Shown: positions 27,501 to 36,647, counted from the stretch's first letter. The stretch is DNA of 64,000 nucleotides from an uncultured Christensenellaceae bacterium (GCA_910588545.1 CAJUOU010000001.1:62001-126000); one strand, 5' to 3'. Notes: generated by a model from the letters alone, not told the origin. Program-made: numbers and translations.

Positions 27501-27684
27501 GATAAGCGCAAGCGATGTTACATACCTAAGACAAATAGCAAGTGACAACGCGTTATACGAAAGCTTAAGCGTGGAAAAGAAACTAGCAAGTATGGTAATA
27601 AACAAAGGTAATGTGACAAGTGCAGATGCGGAAATAGTAAGAAATGTTGTGGATAAATTGCTTACAATGAACTTATTTTTTTAA
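24553..27684 (+). CDS. large beta-helix surface protein with dockerin-like C-terminus
   Basis: A 1043-residue exported protein. An N-terminal signal/anchor helix lies at about 6-28. From about 215 to 505 it has a right-handed beta-helix made of repeats of GGAI/GGIY plus MYGGIITENY, NIYDGVITNNY or YGGEISGNVG, like pectate-lyase-fold adhesins. The region 560-880 carries Ig/MBG-like segments (VDLEWQTILTYNGTVQS). The C-terminal 65 residues contain GDVNGDGRISASDVTYLRQ, a dockerin-type calcium repeat, with a degenerate second repeat. There is no LPxTG. The ATG at 24553 follows GGAGG by 7 bases. Expression may be phase variable through the inverted repeats upstream. Confidence 0.82.
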   Translation: MAKIIKRAGMIFFVSVISCLIALGCVITMQVTESSNNGIVNADTQNNIYTSQNNEDSSYTVPKAEVPEVPKSDYEYELGHKANCTNQTTCTCMQDIWNSAVQKSLDTGKNVKVTLLNDWIASTDDAMHKLGTGIGFVSQDGTLHIPLNAEITLDLNGHDIDRKFDASNAIPGGLIFRFQGTLNLVDNKYNTVEIENIYNQTKGNKDNFVSALNNYKAGQIRGGGRSENSGGAIVLDPGAVLNMYGGIITENYAFVSGGAICSTNGTKVNIYDGVITNNYSNRVGGLFIQDDIDIYGGIIAYNHDLIEENVVNQAGGMYVISPTADVNIYGGKITHNTSTGRAGGVYFHNANKVNIYDCDISYNQAGSYGGGIYSRTVNEFNFYNGKVNYNTTEADGGGMILYLTKVVRIYDGQINNNTASYGGGIKIDSVEDAYLYGGEISGNVGDNGGGIYVNCRLYLKGGTIVNNIAENGGGIYVAGKVSLGAGTQVYGNKLKTNAESDILLHNGTKLQIFEKLGTDSKTTRVGVALASDYGSGYFTSGYKYFNESATSISPSVYFFSNASNTSVVLDGEDLKMSTGTKPTATCDWIISNKGTEERFNKDNVIRKTYNGSIFTISNSKGAFYIGGSYNTSINSYTQALNVGEYAFYTKENVTNPVFTLIIEPKQVDLEWQTILTYNGTVQSPIANVAENEILNLDSCNVLVDGSAINVGTNYYATAISLQNINYKINPLTKSTTYKILPAELEINISTNDKSAVYSGQEIKLDKWFSVSATLLGNDKLKPLTNVFNIDYSKIVPQFTKDGITTDSVINVGEYAISVKPFDVSKVFSGNSNYNVTVNYVNGGTLTVSEANVIRPTAESKYDYLILEGDKRVSYKDKGLIHGDNDSNVNVVDGKANYYMGNISPNTSVNKFISNLVYEKTQIQIYNSKGTIIYDKGNASVNEELLNNGKELEVGTGWYIEYSKDGETERITLSVLGDVNGDGRISASDVTYLRQIASDNALYESLSVEKKLASMVINKGNVTSADAEIVRNVVDKLLTMNLFF

Positions 27685-27724
27685 TAAATCGAAGCAACAT
27701 TAAATATTATTAAACAAGTAAAAG

Positions 27725-27756
27725 CAGCAAAGAGAAGTTGTTAACTCTCTTTGCTG
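27725..27756 (+). terminator. terminator of the surface-protein gene
   Basis: CAGCAAAGAGA pairs with TCTCTTTGCTG around GTTGTTAAC-type loop, followed by TTTGCTATTGTT. The rest of 27685-28036 is AT-rich spacer holding this hairpin and the next promoter. Confidence 0.7.
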
Positions 27757-27905
27757 TTTGCTATTGTTCTATTAGCTATAAAATACTTATAAACTTGGGT
27801 TTTAAAGAGGTTTTGCGATTTTTGAAATATAATAGTATAAAAATAAATTATGGAAAATATAACAAATTGAAAAATCAAAAATAACTAAAAATTTACTAAA
27901 AAAGA

Positions 27906-27934
27906 TTGAAAAAGTACAAATAAAATGTTATCAT
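27906..27934 (+). promoter_or_regulatory. promoter of the DUF1846 gene
   Basis: TTGAAA (27906-27911), a 17-base spacer and TATCAT (27929-27934), about 100 bases before the start. Confidence 0.55.
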
Positions 27935-28036
27935 ATTATAGTAAGCTATTTGGAGTTTAATCGGATTAAATTTAATTACATATTAGTTTAATACAATAAA
28001 CCAAAAGAAAGGAAAAATTTGCTAAAGAGGTTTGTT

Positions 28037-29515
28037 ATGGAATACGGTTTTGATAATGAGAAATATGTCAAAATGCAAAAAGAAAATATCTTAAAAAGAA
28101 TCAGTCAATATGACAAGTTGTACCTTGAATTCGGTGGCAAGTTATTTGACGATTGGCATGCAGCGAGGGTATTGCCCGGTTTTGATGTAAATGCTAAAGT
28201 TAAACTATTGGTTACATTAAAAGATAAAGCCGAAATCATCATTGCAATCAGTGGCGAAGATTTGGCTCGAAATAAGATTAGGGCAGATTACGGCATAGGC
28301 TACGATGCCGACGTAATGCGCTTGATTGACAATATGAGAGAGCTTGGCATTTATATAGGCAGTATTGTTATAACTAAATATGAGGGACAGCCATCTGCCG
28401 ATTTGTTTAAAACAAAAATGGAACGTAGGGGAGAAAAAGTTTATATTCATACAAAAACAAAAGGTTACCCTACGGATATAAATACAATTATCAGTGACGA
28501 GGGATATGGTAAAAACCCTTATATCGAAACAACAAGACCGTTGGTTGTGGTTACTGCACCCGGTCCCGGCAGCGGAAAGCTTGCAACTTGTTTGGGACAA
28601 TTATATCATGAGTATAAAAGGGGAAATCGTGCAGGATATGCTAAGTTTGAAACATTTCCTATTTGGAATTTACCTTTAAAACACCCTGTAAATGTTGCGT
28701 ATGAGGCTGCAACAGCCGATTTAAAGGATGTTAATATGATTGACCACTTCCATTTGGAAAAATACGGTGTCAGCACAGTAAACTATAATCGTGATATCGA
28801 GGTATTCCCTGTAGTAAGAACTATTTTGGAGAGGATAACAGGACATTGTCCTTACTGCTCGCCGACTGAAATGGGTGTAAATATGGCAGGATTTGCAGTT
28901 AGTAATGACGAAATCGTTCAAAAGGCTGCAAAACAAGAAGTTATACGCAGATATTACAAAGCTTGTTGCGATTATTTACAAGGCAATGGGGATATTTCTA
29001 CAAAGGAAAAAATAGAGCTTTTGATGGGCGATTTAGGGATTACCCCGGATGATAGAAAGGTTGCGGTAATTGCAAGAGAAAAGTCCAACGATTGCGGAGT
29101 ACCTGTTGTGGCATTGGAACTGCCAAACGGTAAAATAGTAACAGGTAAAAAATCCAACTTACTTTCGGCATCTTCCGCTGTACTGCTAAATGCTATTAAA
29201 GAGCTTGCAAACATTAGTGACGATATAAATTTGATTTCCCCACTTACAATCGAACCTATTTTGAAAATGAAAAAGGAGCTTTTGAAAGAAAAATACGATT
29301 TCTTGACATTGGAGGAAATGTTAATTGCATTATCTATCGGTGCGGTAACAAATCCTACAGCTGCAAAAGCAATGTCCAAAGTTAAAGAGTTGTTTGGATG
29401 TGAAGCACACGGCAGTTGTATACTACCTGTTACGGACGAAACTGTTATCAAAAAACTTGGTATTAACATAACAACAGAAGCAGTTTTTGGAAGTAACAAT
29501 CTATATAATTTGTAA
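28037..29515 (+). CDS. DUF1846 family protein
   Basis: A 492-residue cytoplasmic protein of the DUF1846 family, widespread in Clostridia and Lactobacillales. Recognised by its opening GFDNEKYVKMQKENILKRI, the segment FGGKLFDDWHAARVLPGFD near 33-51, and the glycine-rich TAPGPGSGKLATCLGQLYHEY near 170-190, a P-loop-like stretch. The function is not established. The ATG at 28037 has GAGG six bases before it; an in-frame TTG at 28019 is less likely. It is followed by a PRPP-synthetase-type gene 164 bases on. Confidence 0.88.
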   Translation: MEYGFDNEKYVKMQKENILKRISQYDKLYLEFGGKLFDDWHAARVLPGFDVNAKVKLLVTLKDKAEIIIAISGEDLARNKIRADYGIGYDADVMRLIDNMRELGIYIGSIVITKYEGQPSADLFKTKMERRGEKVYIHTKTKGYPTDINTIISDEGYGKNPYIETTRPLVVVTAPGPGSGKLATCLGQLYHEYKRGNRAGYAKFETFPIWNLPLKHPVNVAYEAATADLKDVNMIDHFHLEKYGVSTVNYNRDIEVFPVVRTILERITGHCPYCSPTEMGVNMAGFAVSNDEIVQKAAKQEVIRRYYKACCDYLQGNGDISTKEKIELLMGDLGITPDDRKVAVIAREKSNDCGVPVVALELPNGKIVTGKKSNLLSASSAVLLNAIKELANISDDINLISPLTIEPILKMKKELLKEKYDFLTLEEMLIALSIGAVTNPTAAKAMSKVKELFGCEAHGSCILPVTDETVIKKLGINITTEAVFGSNNLYNL

Positions 29516-29679
29516 TAATTTTGATAAAAACTTATCAAAAATCGGTATTAAAATTTATATACTATAAAAAACATTTAATTAAACAGTAAAAAACTATTTG
29601 GTTTGCAGTTTAATTTATTAGATATTAAATATACATAAAAACAGAAAAGATAAAAAATTTAAATGAGGAGAACCTATTG

Positions 29680-30837
29680 ATGGTAACTGAAGAAATCTTT
29701 AAGATTAGTGAAGTAAAAGATGTGGATTTGGCTGTATTGCCTACAGAAGGTGCAAAAGAACTTGCTAAAATGGTGGATAAATATTTGGTGCAATGGTATA
29801 ACGAAGCTGCTGAAAAAAGCAACTTGCCAAAAAAAGATACTTTTTTGATTAACAGTAAATGCCCAAGATTTACTACCGGCGACGGAAAAGGAATTATAAA
29901 TGATTCCGTAAGAGGTAAGGATTTATTTTTCATTTGCGATGTCGGTAATTACAGCATAGAATATACTATGTTCGGCACTCCTAACAGAATGTCTCCGGAT
30001 GACCATTATTGCGATTTGAAAAGACTTATTTGCGCAAACGCAGGCAAAGCAAGACGTATGACGGTTATAATGCCTATTTTATATGGTGGCAGACAACACA
30101 GAAGAAACAGCCGTGAGTCTTTGGACTGTGCACAAATGCTTAAAGAGCTTGAGTCAATGGGAGTAACTGATATAATCACTTTTGATGCTCATGACCCAAG
30201 AGTACAAAATGCAGTGCCGGAAATGGGATTTGACAACTTTTTTGCTACATACCAAATTTTAAAAGCATTGCTAAAGGAATATCCTCAAGTTAACTTGGGC
30301 AAAAACCATTTTATGATAGTCAGCCCTGACGAGGGTGCAATGGGAAGAAATATCTACTATTCATCCGTGCTTGGCATCAACTTGGGTATGTTCTACAAAC
30401 GTCGCGATTATTCTACTATCGTAAACGGACGTAATCCTATCGTTAGTCACGAGTATATCGGTAACGATGTTAAAGGTATGGATATTTTTGTTGCAGACGA
30501 TATTATTGCAACAGGCGATAGTATGTTGCATCTTTGCAAGGAACTTAAGGAAAGAGGTTGTAAAAACATATTTATTACAGCAACTTTTGCATTGTTTACC
30601 GAAGGAGTGGAAAAGTTTAACAAAGCTTACGAAGAGGGCTTGTTTACAGCGGTATTGTCCACAAATTTGACTTATACCCCTGAAATTGTTAAAAACTGCA
30701 AATGGTTTATAAGTGCAGATATGTCAAAATTTATCGCAAATATCATTGCAACCTGCAATCAAGACAAGTCTGTTTCGACTTTGCTTGACCCACACGACAA
30801 AATCAATGATATGCTTATTAATAGCGGCATAAAATAA
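29680..30837 (+). CDS. prs: Ribose-phosphate pyrophosphokinase-type enzyme
   Basis: A 385-residue relative of PRPP synthetase, longer than the usual 315. It has the N-terminal domain with VMPILYGGRQHRRNSRESLDCAQMLKELE and TFDAHDPRVQNAVPEMGFDN, close to the PYxRQDR and DLHAxQIQGFF regions of Prs. The PRPP-binding loop is VADDIIATGDSML near residues 268-280. The catalytic His-Asp pair seems kept. The changes YGGRQH for YARQD and the extra length mark a divergent clostridial type that may use another substrate or regulator. GAGGAG precedes; TTG at 29677 is an alternative start. Confidence 0.78.
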   Translation: MVTEEIFKISEVKDVDLAVLPTEGAKELAKMVDKYLVQWYNEAAEKSNLPKKDTFLINSKCPRFTTGDGKGIINDSVRGKDLFFICDVGNYSIEYTMFGTPNRMSPDDHYCDLKRLICANAGKARRMTVIMPILYGGRQHRRNSRESLDCAQMLKELESMGVTDIITFDAHDPRVQNAVPEMGFDNFFATYQILKALLKEYPQVNLGKNHFMIVSPDEGAMGRNIYYSSVLGINLGMFYKRRDYSTIVNGRNPIVSHEYIGNDVKGMDIFVADDIIATGDSMLHLCKELKERGCKNIFITATFALFTEGVEKFNKAYEEGLFTAVLSTNLTYTPEIVKNCKWFISADMSKFIANIIATCNQDKSVSTLLDPHDKINDMLINSGIK

Positions 30838-31182
30838 AAATATAGTATAAATATAAAAATATAGAGAGTTTTTGGCTGAAATATAAATTTTTAATCTTCA
30901 AAACGAAATTTTTATTTCAGCTTAAAAAACTTTACAGCTTTGATTTTAAAAGCTAATTCGTCAAAATAGGCTATAAAAATTTTGTTTCCGTAAAATAAAA
31001 TTAAATTATTTTGACAAAAAATATAGCAAAACTTATTTTTTTATTATATAATATCTATAAGAATTAGAATGATATTTTAAATTAACAAACATTATTTAAT
31101 AATAATATTGTATTTATTTAACAAATTTATCAAAGATTATTTAATGTAATGATTATTTAAAATAATTTTAAGGGAGATAAAA
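30838..31182. other. gene-free AT-rich stretch
   Basis: 345 bases. Holds one long imperfect hairpin (30875-30890 with 30906-30921, one mismatch), which may end the PRPP-synthetase transcript. TTGACA at 31011-31016 with a weak TATTTT at 31034 may be the promoter of the next gene. Nothing else was seen. Confidence 0.5.
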
Positions 31183-31830
31183 ATGAACATTCAATGGCTA
31201 GGGCATTCTGCCTTCAGGCTAGTGGAATCAACAGGAACAACAATTATAACCGACCCGTATAAAGGGGAGATGGTTGGCTACGATATGCCAAAAGGTATAA
31301 ATGCAGATATTGTCACTTGCTCACATGAACATGAAGACCATAACTATTTGGCAGCTGTAGATGGTAATCCTACTGTTTTAAATCAAGAGGGTGCGTTTGA
31401 AATTAACGGCGTTCATATTACAAGTATGGAGTCCTATCACGACCACCATAACGGTAGTCGCAGGGGCGGCAATCTTATTTTTAAATTCCGTATGGATGGC
31501 GTGGATATTTGCCATTTGGGCGATATAGGCGAAGCTTGCAGTATTGATATTTGTTCGCAAATCGGCTCGGTTGATATTTTGTTAATACCGGTTGGCGGAA
31601 ATTATACAATAGATGCACAAACAGCAAAGGAATTTGTAGACCTTCTTATGCCGGATGTAGTTATCCCTATGCATTACAGAACACGTGATTGCGAGATGGA
31701 TATTGACAAAGTTGACAGCTTCTTAAAATTATTTGAGGAAGAACAAATAATTTATGCCAATAGTGCTATCGATTTTGATAGGACGGATTTTGACGGCGAA
31801 GACACAAAAATAATTGTTTTTAATAGATAA
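31183..31830 (+). CDS. MBL-fold metal-dependent hydrolase (UlaG-like)
   Basis: A 215-residue metallo-beta-lactamase-fold protein of the YtkL/COG2220 group. The metal motif SHEHEDH (His48, His50, Asp52, His53) is intact; later ligands are likely His in SMESYHDHH near 86 and Asp in CHLGDIGE near 109-111, with the last His in IPMHYRT near 168. Such proteins hydrolyse phosphoesters or lactones, but the substrate is unknown. No signal peptide. It stands alone between promoters. Confidence 0.85.
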   Translation: MNIQWLGHSAFRLVESTGTTIITDPYKGEMVGYDMPKGINADIVTCSHEHEDHNYLAAVDGNPTVLNQEGAFEINGVHITSMESYHDHHNGSRRGGNLIFKFRMDGVDICHLGDIGEACSIDICSQIGSVDILLIPVGGNYTIDAQTAKEFVDLLMPDVVIPMHYRTRDCEMDIDKVDSFLKLFEEEQIIYANSAIDFDRTDFDGEDTKIIVFNR

Positions 31831-32038
31831 CATATATTTTAATGTTTTTTTATTATAATTTCTTTTTGTTTTTAAACTATTAAATTATTTTGAATATAAC
31901 ATTTAATTATTAAAAATTATAAACTTTTTCTGCATATTGATTTTATTAAAAAGTCATTATGCCAAATTTTGTATAATCATTTTATAAATTAGAATTGCTT
32001 ACGTGTTTTAACTAATTAATTTATTAAAAGGAGTATTT

Positions 32039-33541
32039 ATGGTAGATTTAACCTATTTAACACTCAGGGATATGTATAGAATGCCGATAGGAAAATTACG
32101 TGACGTTGCGGCATATTTGGGAGTTGAATCTCCTACCACTTTATCAAAAAGCGAACTTGTAGAAGTAACCTATAAGGCTAAATGTGGTGTTGATATAGAT
32201 AATATTCCTGTAAGGAGAGGTCGTCCGACAAAGCCAGCCAAAGGGGAGTATTCAATCGATTGGGACAATGTTCCCGAGAAAAATTGGACTTCGGAACAAA
32301 TTGGCGAAAGTTTAGGAAAATTTTCGAAATTTAATGACAATGTGGCCGGATACGATATACAGGATTCAAATGATAAACGCGCTGCAAACGACAATTCCGA
32401 TTTGACTAATATTATCGAACTTGGTTATTTGGAAATTATGGATGATGGCTACGGATTCACACGTTCCACTTATGGAAAAAATAACGATGCTTATGTTTCT
32501 TCAAGGCTTATTCGTACTGTAGGATTGCGTAAAGGCGATGTTTTGACAGGAACTGCAAGAGCACAATATGAGGGTAAACCTTATGCTGTTGTAAATGTTT
32601 CGAGAATAAACGGAATGCCTGTTGCGGCGCTTACGCAAAGACCGCGTTTTGACGAGCTAACACCCATTTATCCGGACCAAATGCTAAGATTGGAGAAAGA
32701 CAAATCTAAAAATAGCGATATTACTATGCGAATGATAGATTTGATTTGTCCTATCGGTAAAGGGCAAAGGGCACTTATCGTAGCACCCCCTAAAGCAGGT
32801 AAAACTACGATTATCAAAAAAATCGCATCCAATATAATGAATAACAATCCTAACATTATGTTATTTACATTGCTTATCGACGAGCGTCCGGAGGAAGTTA
32901 CCGATATGCAACGTAGCGTTCCTGGAGAGGTTATTTATTCGACTTTCGACGAAACCGCAGAAAATCATATAAAAGTTGCCGAAATGCTTATCGAACGTGC
33001 AAAAAGACAGGTAGAAGTTGGTGCTGATGTAGTGATTATTATGGATAGTTTGACAAGACTTGCCCGAGCATATAACACTGTTACCGAGTCGAGCGGCAAA
33101 ACTTTATCTGGTGGTATTGACCCGAAAGCATTGCATTTCCCTAAGAAATTTTTTGGTAGTGCAAGAAAAATCGAGCATGGCGGAAGTTTGACTATTATAG
33201 CAACAGCTTTGGTTGAGACGGGTAGTCGTATGGACGATGTTATTTTTGAAGAGTTTAAGGGTACAGGTAATTTAGAGTTAAGGCTTGACAGAAAATTATC
33301 CGAAAAAAGGATTTTCCCTGCTATAGATTTGGAAAAATCGTCTACAAGACGTGATGATTTGCTACTTACTCAAAAAGAGCTTGAGGCAAGTATCGCACTT
33401 CGTACACTGCTAGCAAATAACGAGCAGGAGGCAACAAAAATATTTATTAATTTATTGTTAAAAACAAAGAACAATAAAGAACTTTGCGAACAACTGCTTT
33501 TGCAATATCGTGCATCCGAGAAAAATGATTTTCAAATGTAA
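32039..33541 (+). CDS. rho: Transcription termination factor Rho
   Basis: A 500-residue hexameric RNA helicase that ends untranslated transcripts. The N-terminal SAP-like helices (about 8-45) are followed by a charged linker, then the RNA-binding cold-shock-like domain (about 125-200, GYLEIMDDGYGFTRS) and the ATPase core with Walker A APPKAGKTT near 249-257, Walker B VVIIMDSLTRLAR and the R-loop region SGGIDPKALHFPKKFFGSAR. The start has AAGGAG about 7 bases before. Rho next to spore genes fits Bacillota, where it restrains antisense transcription. Confidence 0.96.
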   Translation: MVDLTYLTLRDMYRMPIGKLRDVAAYLGVESPTTLSKSELVEVTYKAKCGVDIDNIPVRRGRPTKPAKGEYSIDWDNVPEKNWTSEQIGESLGKFSKFNDNVAGYDIQDSNDKRAANDNSDLTNIIELGYLEIMDDGYGFTRSTYGKNNDAYVSSRLIRTVGLRKGDVLTGTARAQYEGKPYAVVNVSRINGMPVAALTQRPRFDELTPIYPDQMLRLEKDKSKNSDITMRMIDLICPIGKGQRALIVAPPKAGKTTIIKKIASNIMNNNPNIMLFTLLIDERPEEVTDMQRSVPGEVIYSTFDETAENHIKVAEMLIERAKRQVEVGADVVIIMDSLTRLARAYNTVTESSGKTLSGGIDPKALHFPKKFFGSARKIEHGGSLTIIATALVETGSRMDDVIFEEFKGTGNLELRLDRKLSEKRIFPAIDLEKSSTRRDDLLLTQKELEASIALRTLLANNEQEATKIFINLLLKTKNNKELCEQLLLQYRASEKNDFQM

Positions 33542-33564
33542 AATTTAAAAAGTTAATTTTATTA

Positions 33565-33597
33565 AATAACTTCAATGTAATATTGGAGTTATTTTTT
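33565..33597 (+). terminator. terminator of rho
   Basis: AATAACTTCAA pairs with TTGGAGTTATT with one G-T pair and a TGTAATA loop, followed by TTTTT. Confidence 0.8.
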
Positions 33598-33744
33598 ATG
33601 ATTATTTTATTTTGCACTTAATTTTTAGAATTCTTATTTAGGTTTAAAAATAAAAATCGTTCAATAAGCAGAGTAGTTTGTTGGTATATATTCATATCTG
33701 CATATCAACATACGATTATATAAAAATTTGTAATAACCGTACAA

Positions 33745-33776
33745 AAATCGGGATTAAAATCATTTAATCCCGATTT
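33745..33776. terminator. bidirectional hairpin between rho and the DUF4363 gene
   Basis: AAATCGGGATTAAA and TTTAATCCCGATTT form a perfect 14-bp stem with a 4-base loop. It probably ends the DUF4363/YetF transcript. The rest of 33598-33859 shows nothing else. Confidence 0.7.
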
Positions 33777-33859
33777 GTTTATATAAATATATCAAAATAT
33801 AATAATATGCAGATATTTGCAAATGAACATTATTACAAAGTTAGATATAAACTAATTGT

Positions 33860-34240
33860 TTAAAAAATGTTTTTAGGTGCAAATTTCAAAAGTCCTAATC
33901 TGGTTTTTGCATCTTGCTCAAGTGACAAACTTATTGATAGAGCATCTTGATAATTTTCTGCATAAATTGCACCGTGAAGAGAAGCTAAATTAGTCATAAA
34001 GTCTTTTATTTCATTGTGCGGACAGGTAAATTCCAGCACATTTCGCCTTTTATTCCACCACTCGACGCTGTCTTTTGCAAGTGCCTTGGCAGTTTCGTAG
34101 TCATGAACTTCGATATGCTTTCTTATTTCTACACAGCGAACACTTATTTCGTTAAAGGAATTGTGGATGTATACTTCATTTAGTATTCCAAAGGTTAAAA
34201 TAAGCACAACTACAACAATAGCTATTATAATTCTATTCAT
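33860..34240 (-). CDS. DUF4363 family protein
   Basis: A 126-residue protein with one N-terminal membrane helix (about 4-20, IIIAIVVVVLILTFGIL) and a helical outer or periplasmic-side domain (ISVRCVEIRKHIEVHDYETAKAL, WWNKRRNVLEFTCPHNEIKDF). This matches DUF4363, commonly found next to DUF421/YetF genes in Clostridia. It overlaps the YetF-like gene by 8 bases, so the two are translationally coupled. Function unknown. Confidence 0.82.
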   Translation of the reverse strand: MNRIIIAIVVVVLILTFGILNEVYIHNSFNEISVRCVEIRKHIEVHDYETAKALAKDSVEWWNKRRNVLEFTCPHNEIKDFMTNLASLHGAIYAENYQDALSISLSLEQDAKTRLGLLKFAPKNIF

Positions 34241-34943
34241 TTACTACCTCCTTAACGCTAGTGTTTATAGCAGGCTTTTTGATTGGTTGTAAAAATACAT
34301 TTTCGTTATTATCTACTGATGCCATAAGCACATTTTTTTGTTTTAAGTCGTATTTTTGCAAAAGTTTATCAATAAAATCATTGCGTATGCCTGATAGCTG
34401 CATATTTTGAGATAAAATTTTTCCTTCGCAAATAAGCACATAAGGGATGCCTTTCGGGTCTGTCTTTATGCCCATATCGGCAGGAGTAAGCGGTGCGTTT
34501 TCTGCTTTAGGCACAACTGTTAAGTCTCCGTTTGTTTCTACTATTGCATACTGCACCTCGCTAGGGGAAAAGTATCCGCATCCTCTGAGCGATTCCAAAA
34601 GGTCGTTTACAGTCATATCCAATTTGCTTATTGCATCGTAGTTTATACCATTTGAATCGATTATAATAATTGGTTTACCATTTATTACACGTCTGATTTT
34701 TATAGAATGTTTAATAATTTTTGTCAATATCAAATGTATGACAAACAGCGTGAAAATCGGTATTAAACCATAAAAAATAGGCACGGTTGTATCCGACATC
34801 GGTATGCAGGCAAGTTCTGCCGCTACCAATGTCACTGCAAATTCGAACGGTTGTAATTCTCCTAATTGCTTTTTGCCCATAAGTCGCATTGCAAAAAGCA
34901 AACAAATATAAATTATTATTGCACGAGTAAATACTATTAACAT
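34233..34943 (-). CDS. YetF-like DUF421 membrane protein
   Basis: A 236-residue inner-membrane protein. Three N-terminal helices (about 5-85) include RLMGKKQLGELQPFEFAVTLVAAELACIP, the DUF421 signature. A C-terminal cytoplasmic domain follows with the duplicated SPSEVQYAIVETNGDLTVVPK motif. In Bacillus, YetF-like proteins are linked to spore or membrane functions, but the role is unsettled. The ATG at 34943 fits the family start (MLIVFTRA); a GTG at 34985 would add 14 residues without a ribosome site. Confidence 0.88.
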   Translation of the reverse strand: MLIVFTRAIIIYICLLFAMRLMGKKQLGELQPFEFAVTLVAAELACIPMSDTTVPIFYGLIPIFTLFVIHLILTKIIKHSIKIRRVINGKPIIIIDSNGINYDAISKLDMTVNDLLESLRGCGYFSPSEVQYAIVETNGDLTVVPKAENAPLTPADMGIKTDPKGIPYVLICEGKILSQNMQLSGIRNDFIDKLLQKYDLKQKNVLMASVDNNENVFLQPIKKPAINTSVKEVVNE

Positions 34944-34991
34944 ATTTTTAGTATTTGAAAGATTTGCAGTTTTATACGTATACACAAAATT

Positions 34992-35023
34992 AAAAAAGTG
35001 CTTTTGAGTAAGAGCACTTTTTT
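34992..35023 (-). terminator. terminator of the SpoVB-like gene
   Basis: AAAAAAGTGCTTTT pairs with AAGAGCACTTTTTT with one G-T pair. On the minus strand it ends in six T. Confidence 0.8.
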
Positions 35024-35064
35024 GTTGTTCATTTTTTAATTTGATATAATTAAAGATAATTTGT

Positions 35065-36558
35065 TTATTTATTTTCGCTAGTTATTTTATTTTTCTTCTT
35101 GTAATACAAAAAAGTAGGCAATGCAAATGTAGCGGAAAGCAATGTGGATATTATCGAAGTAATGCTTATCCTTGCGAATATGCTTAGATTGCTGTAACTT
35201 AAGGAAATTAATTTTGACAAAAATCCTACGCCGATAGACAGCCCGAAAGTAGTAAAGCAAACAATCAAGTATTTAAGTGAAACCGCAGTACATTTTTTTA
35301 GTTTTATTGTATTGATAATCAAGCCGATAGTGTGATATACGAGAAGAGCTGCGGGATATGCGTAAATGCCGATAGGTTTTGCAAATAAAACCAGCGTTAT
35401 AATCAAACCGACCGAAGATACTATGCTTGCCCAAAAAGTTGTTTTTTCATTGCCCAATGTGTTTAGCAGTGAAACAGTTAGTTGATTTATTACAAGCGGG
35501 ATAATAATCATGGCTGTTATTACAAGCATTTTTCCGGCTTTTTCGTCGCGGTAAAACAAGACCGAAATATCTTCTCCCGCACCTATAAATATTGACATTA
35601 AAAATGCGGAAATTATTGCTGTAAATACCATTGAGTAACCTATTTTGCCGTTTGCTGCACTTTTACCTTGTTTTGCTACTTGGCTTGAAATTTCAGGTAT
35701 CATTATAACAAGTAACGAGCCGATTATAGTATTCGGTGCAAGCGCGATTGGCAAAACCATACTGCTCATTCTGCCGTAATCGGCAGTTGCCATATCCATG
35801 GAGATTCCGCTGTGTACCAATAAGCTAGGTAACATAAGCGCGATTACCGAACTCATAAGCGAGCCGATTATTCTAGTAGTTGTTATAGGCAGTGACGAAG
35901 TTGTAATTTCGGCAGCGTAGTTAGGTCTTTTCATTTTTCCGCCAAAAGCTATAAACATTATTACTATAATAATCATGCAAAATACATCGCCTAGCACATT
36001 TGCCAATGCAAAAGCGTTGTATGGCTCGCTTACATAAAATTTAGTTAGCCAAACTATAAGCACTCCGACAAGCAAAAAGGCCTCGTCAGCAAACTCCAAA
36101 AGCGAATATGTAGTGTACTTTTTCTTTCCCCAAAACCATGCTCTGAAAGTAGCGTAAATGGCTGTGGAAATAAGTGTCGGCGATAGTATGCGAAAAACTT
36201 CACGACATTTGGGATTTGAAAACAGCAAGTTTAACGACGACGGAAATACATTGAAAAACAAACATATCAAAGTAGATATTCCCGCTGTAATAAGCAATGT
36301 TGAGGCAAGTATACTATTTGAATGGTCAAAGTCCCCAAGTGCATCGTAATGTGCTATTTTTCGTGATAGTGTAACAGGAAAACCGCTTGCCGCGAAACAT
36401 GCAAACATTACAAAAACCGAACTCGCTATGGAATAAATACCAATATTCAATGCTCCGAATATTCGTGACAAATATATATGGAAAATAAAAGAAACGAGCC
36501 TTGTAATTATACTTATAGAAGTAACTTTAAAAAAAGATTTTACGAAGTTATTAGCCAT
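35065..36558 (-). CDS. SpoVB-like polysaccharide / lipid II flippase (MATE-like, MOP superfamily)
   Basis: A 497-residue protein with 12-14 predicted membrane helices throughout. The opening FFKVTSISIITRLVSFIFHIYLSR and GIYSIASSVFVMFACFAASGFPVTLSRKIA are typical of SpoVB and related flippases. SpoVB is needed for spore cortex synthesis; relatives (YkvU, MurJ) move other lipid-linked sugars, so the exact cargo is open. Start at MANNFVKSFF, with AGGAG five bases upstream; an upstream ATG would add 16 residues. Divergent from the LysM gene by 89 bases. Confidence 0.82.
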   Translation of the reverse strand: MANNFVKSFFKVTSISIITRLVSFIFHIYLSRIFGALNIGIYSIASSVFVMFACFAASGFPVTLSRKIAHYDALGDFDHSNSILASTLLITAGISTLICLFFNVFPSSLNLLFSNPKCREVFRILSPTLISTAIYATFRAWFWGKKKYTTYSLLEFADEAFLLVGVLIVWLTKFYVSEPYNAFALANVLGDVFCMIIIVIMFIAFGGKMKRPNYAAEITTSSLPITTTRIIGSLMSSVIALMLPSLLVHSGISMDMATADYGRMSSMVLPIALAPNTIIGSLLVIMIPEISSQVAKQGKSAANGKIGYSMVFTAIISAFLMSIFIGAGEDISVLFYRDEKAGKMLVITAMIIIPLVINQLTVSLLNTLGNEKTTFWASIVSSVGLIITLVLFAKPIGIYAYPAALLVYHTIGLIINTIKLKKCTAVSLKYLIVCFTTFGLSIGVGFLSKLISLSYSNLSIFARISITSIISTLLSATFALPTFLYYKKKNKITSENK

Positions 36559-36647
36559 ATTGCTCCTTTTGTCGTTTAATTTCTTTATCCTTATATCATA
36601 TTGCATAAAAACTAAAAATAGAATAGAAAGGAAAGGAGAGTGTGCTT

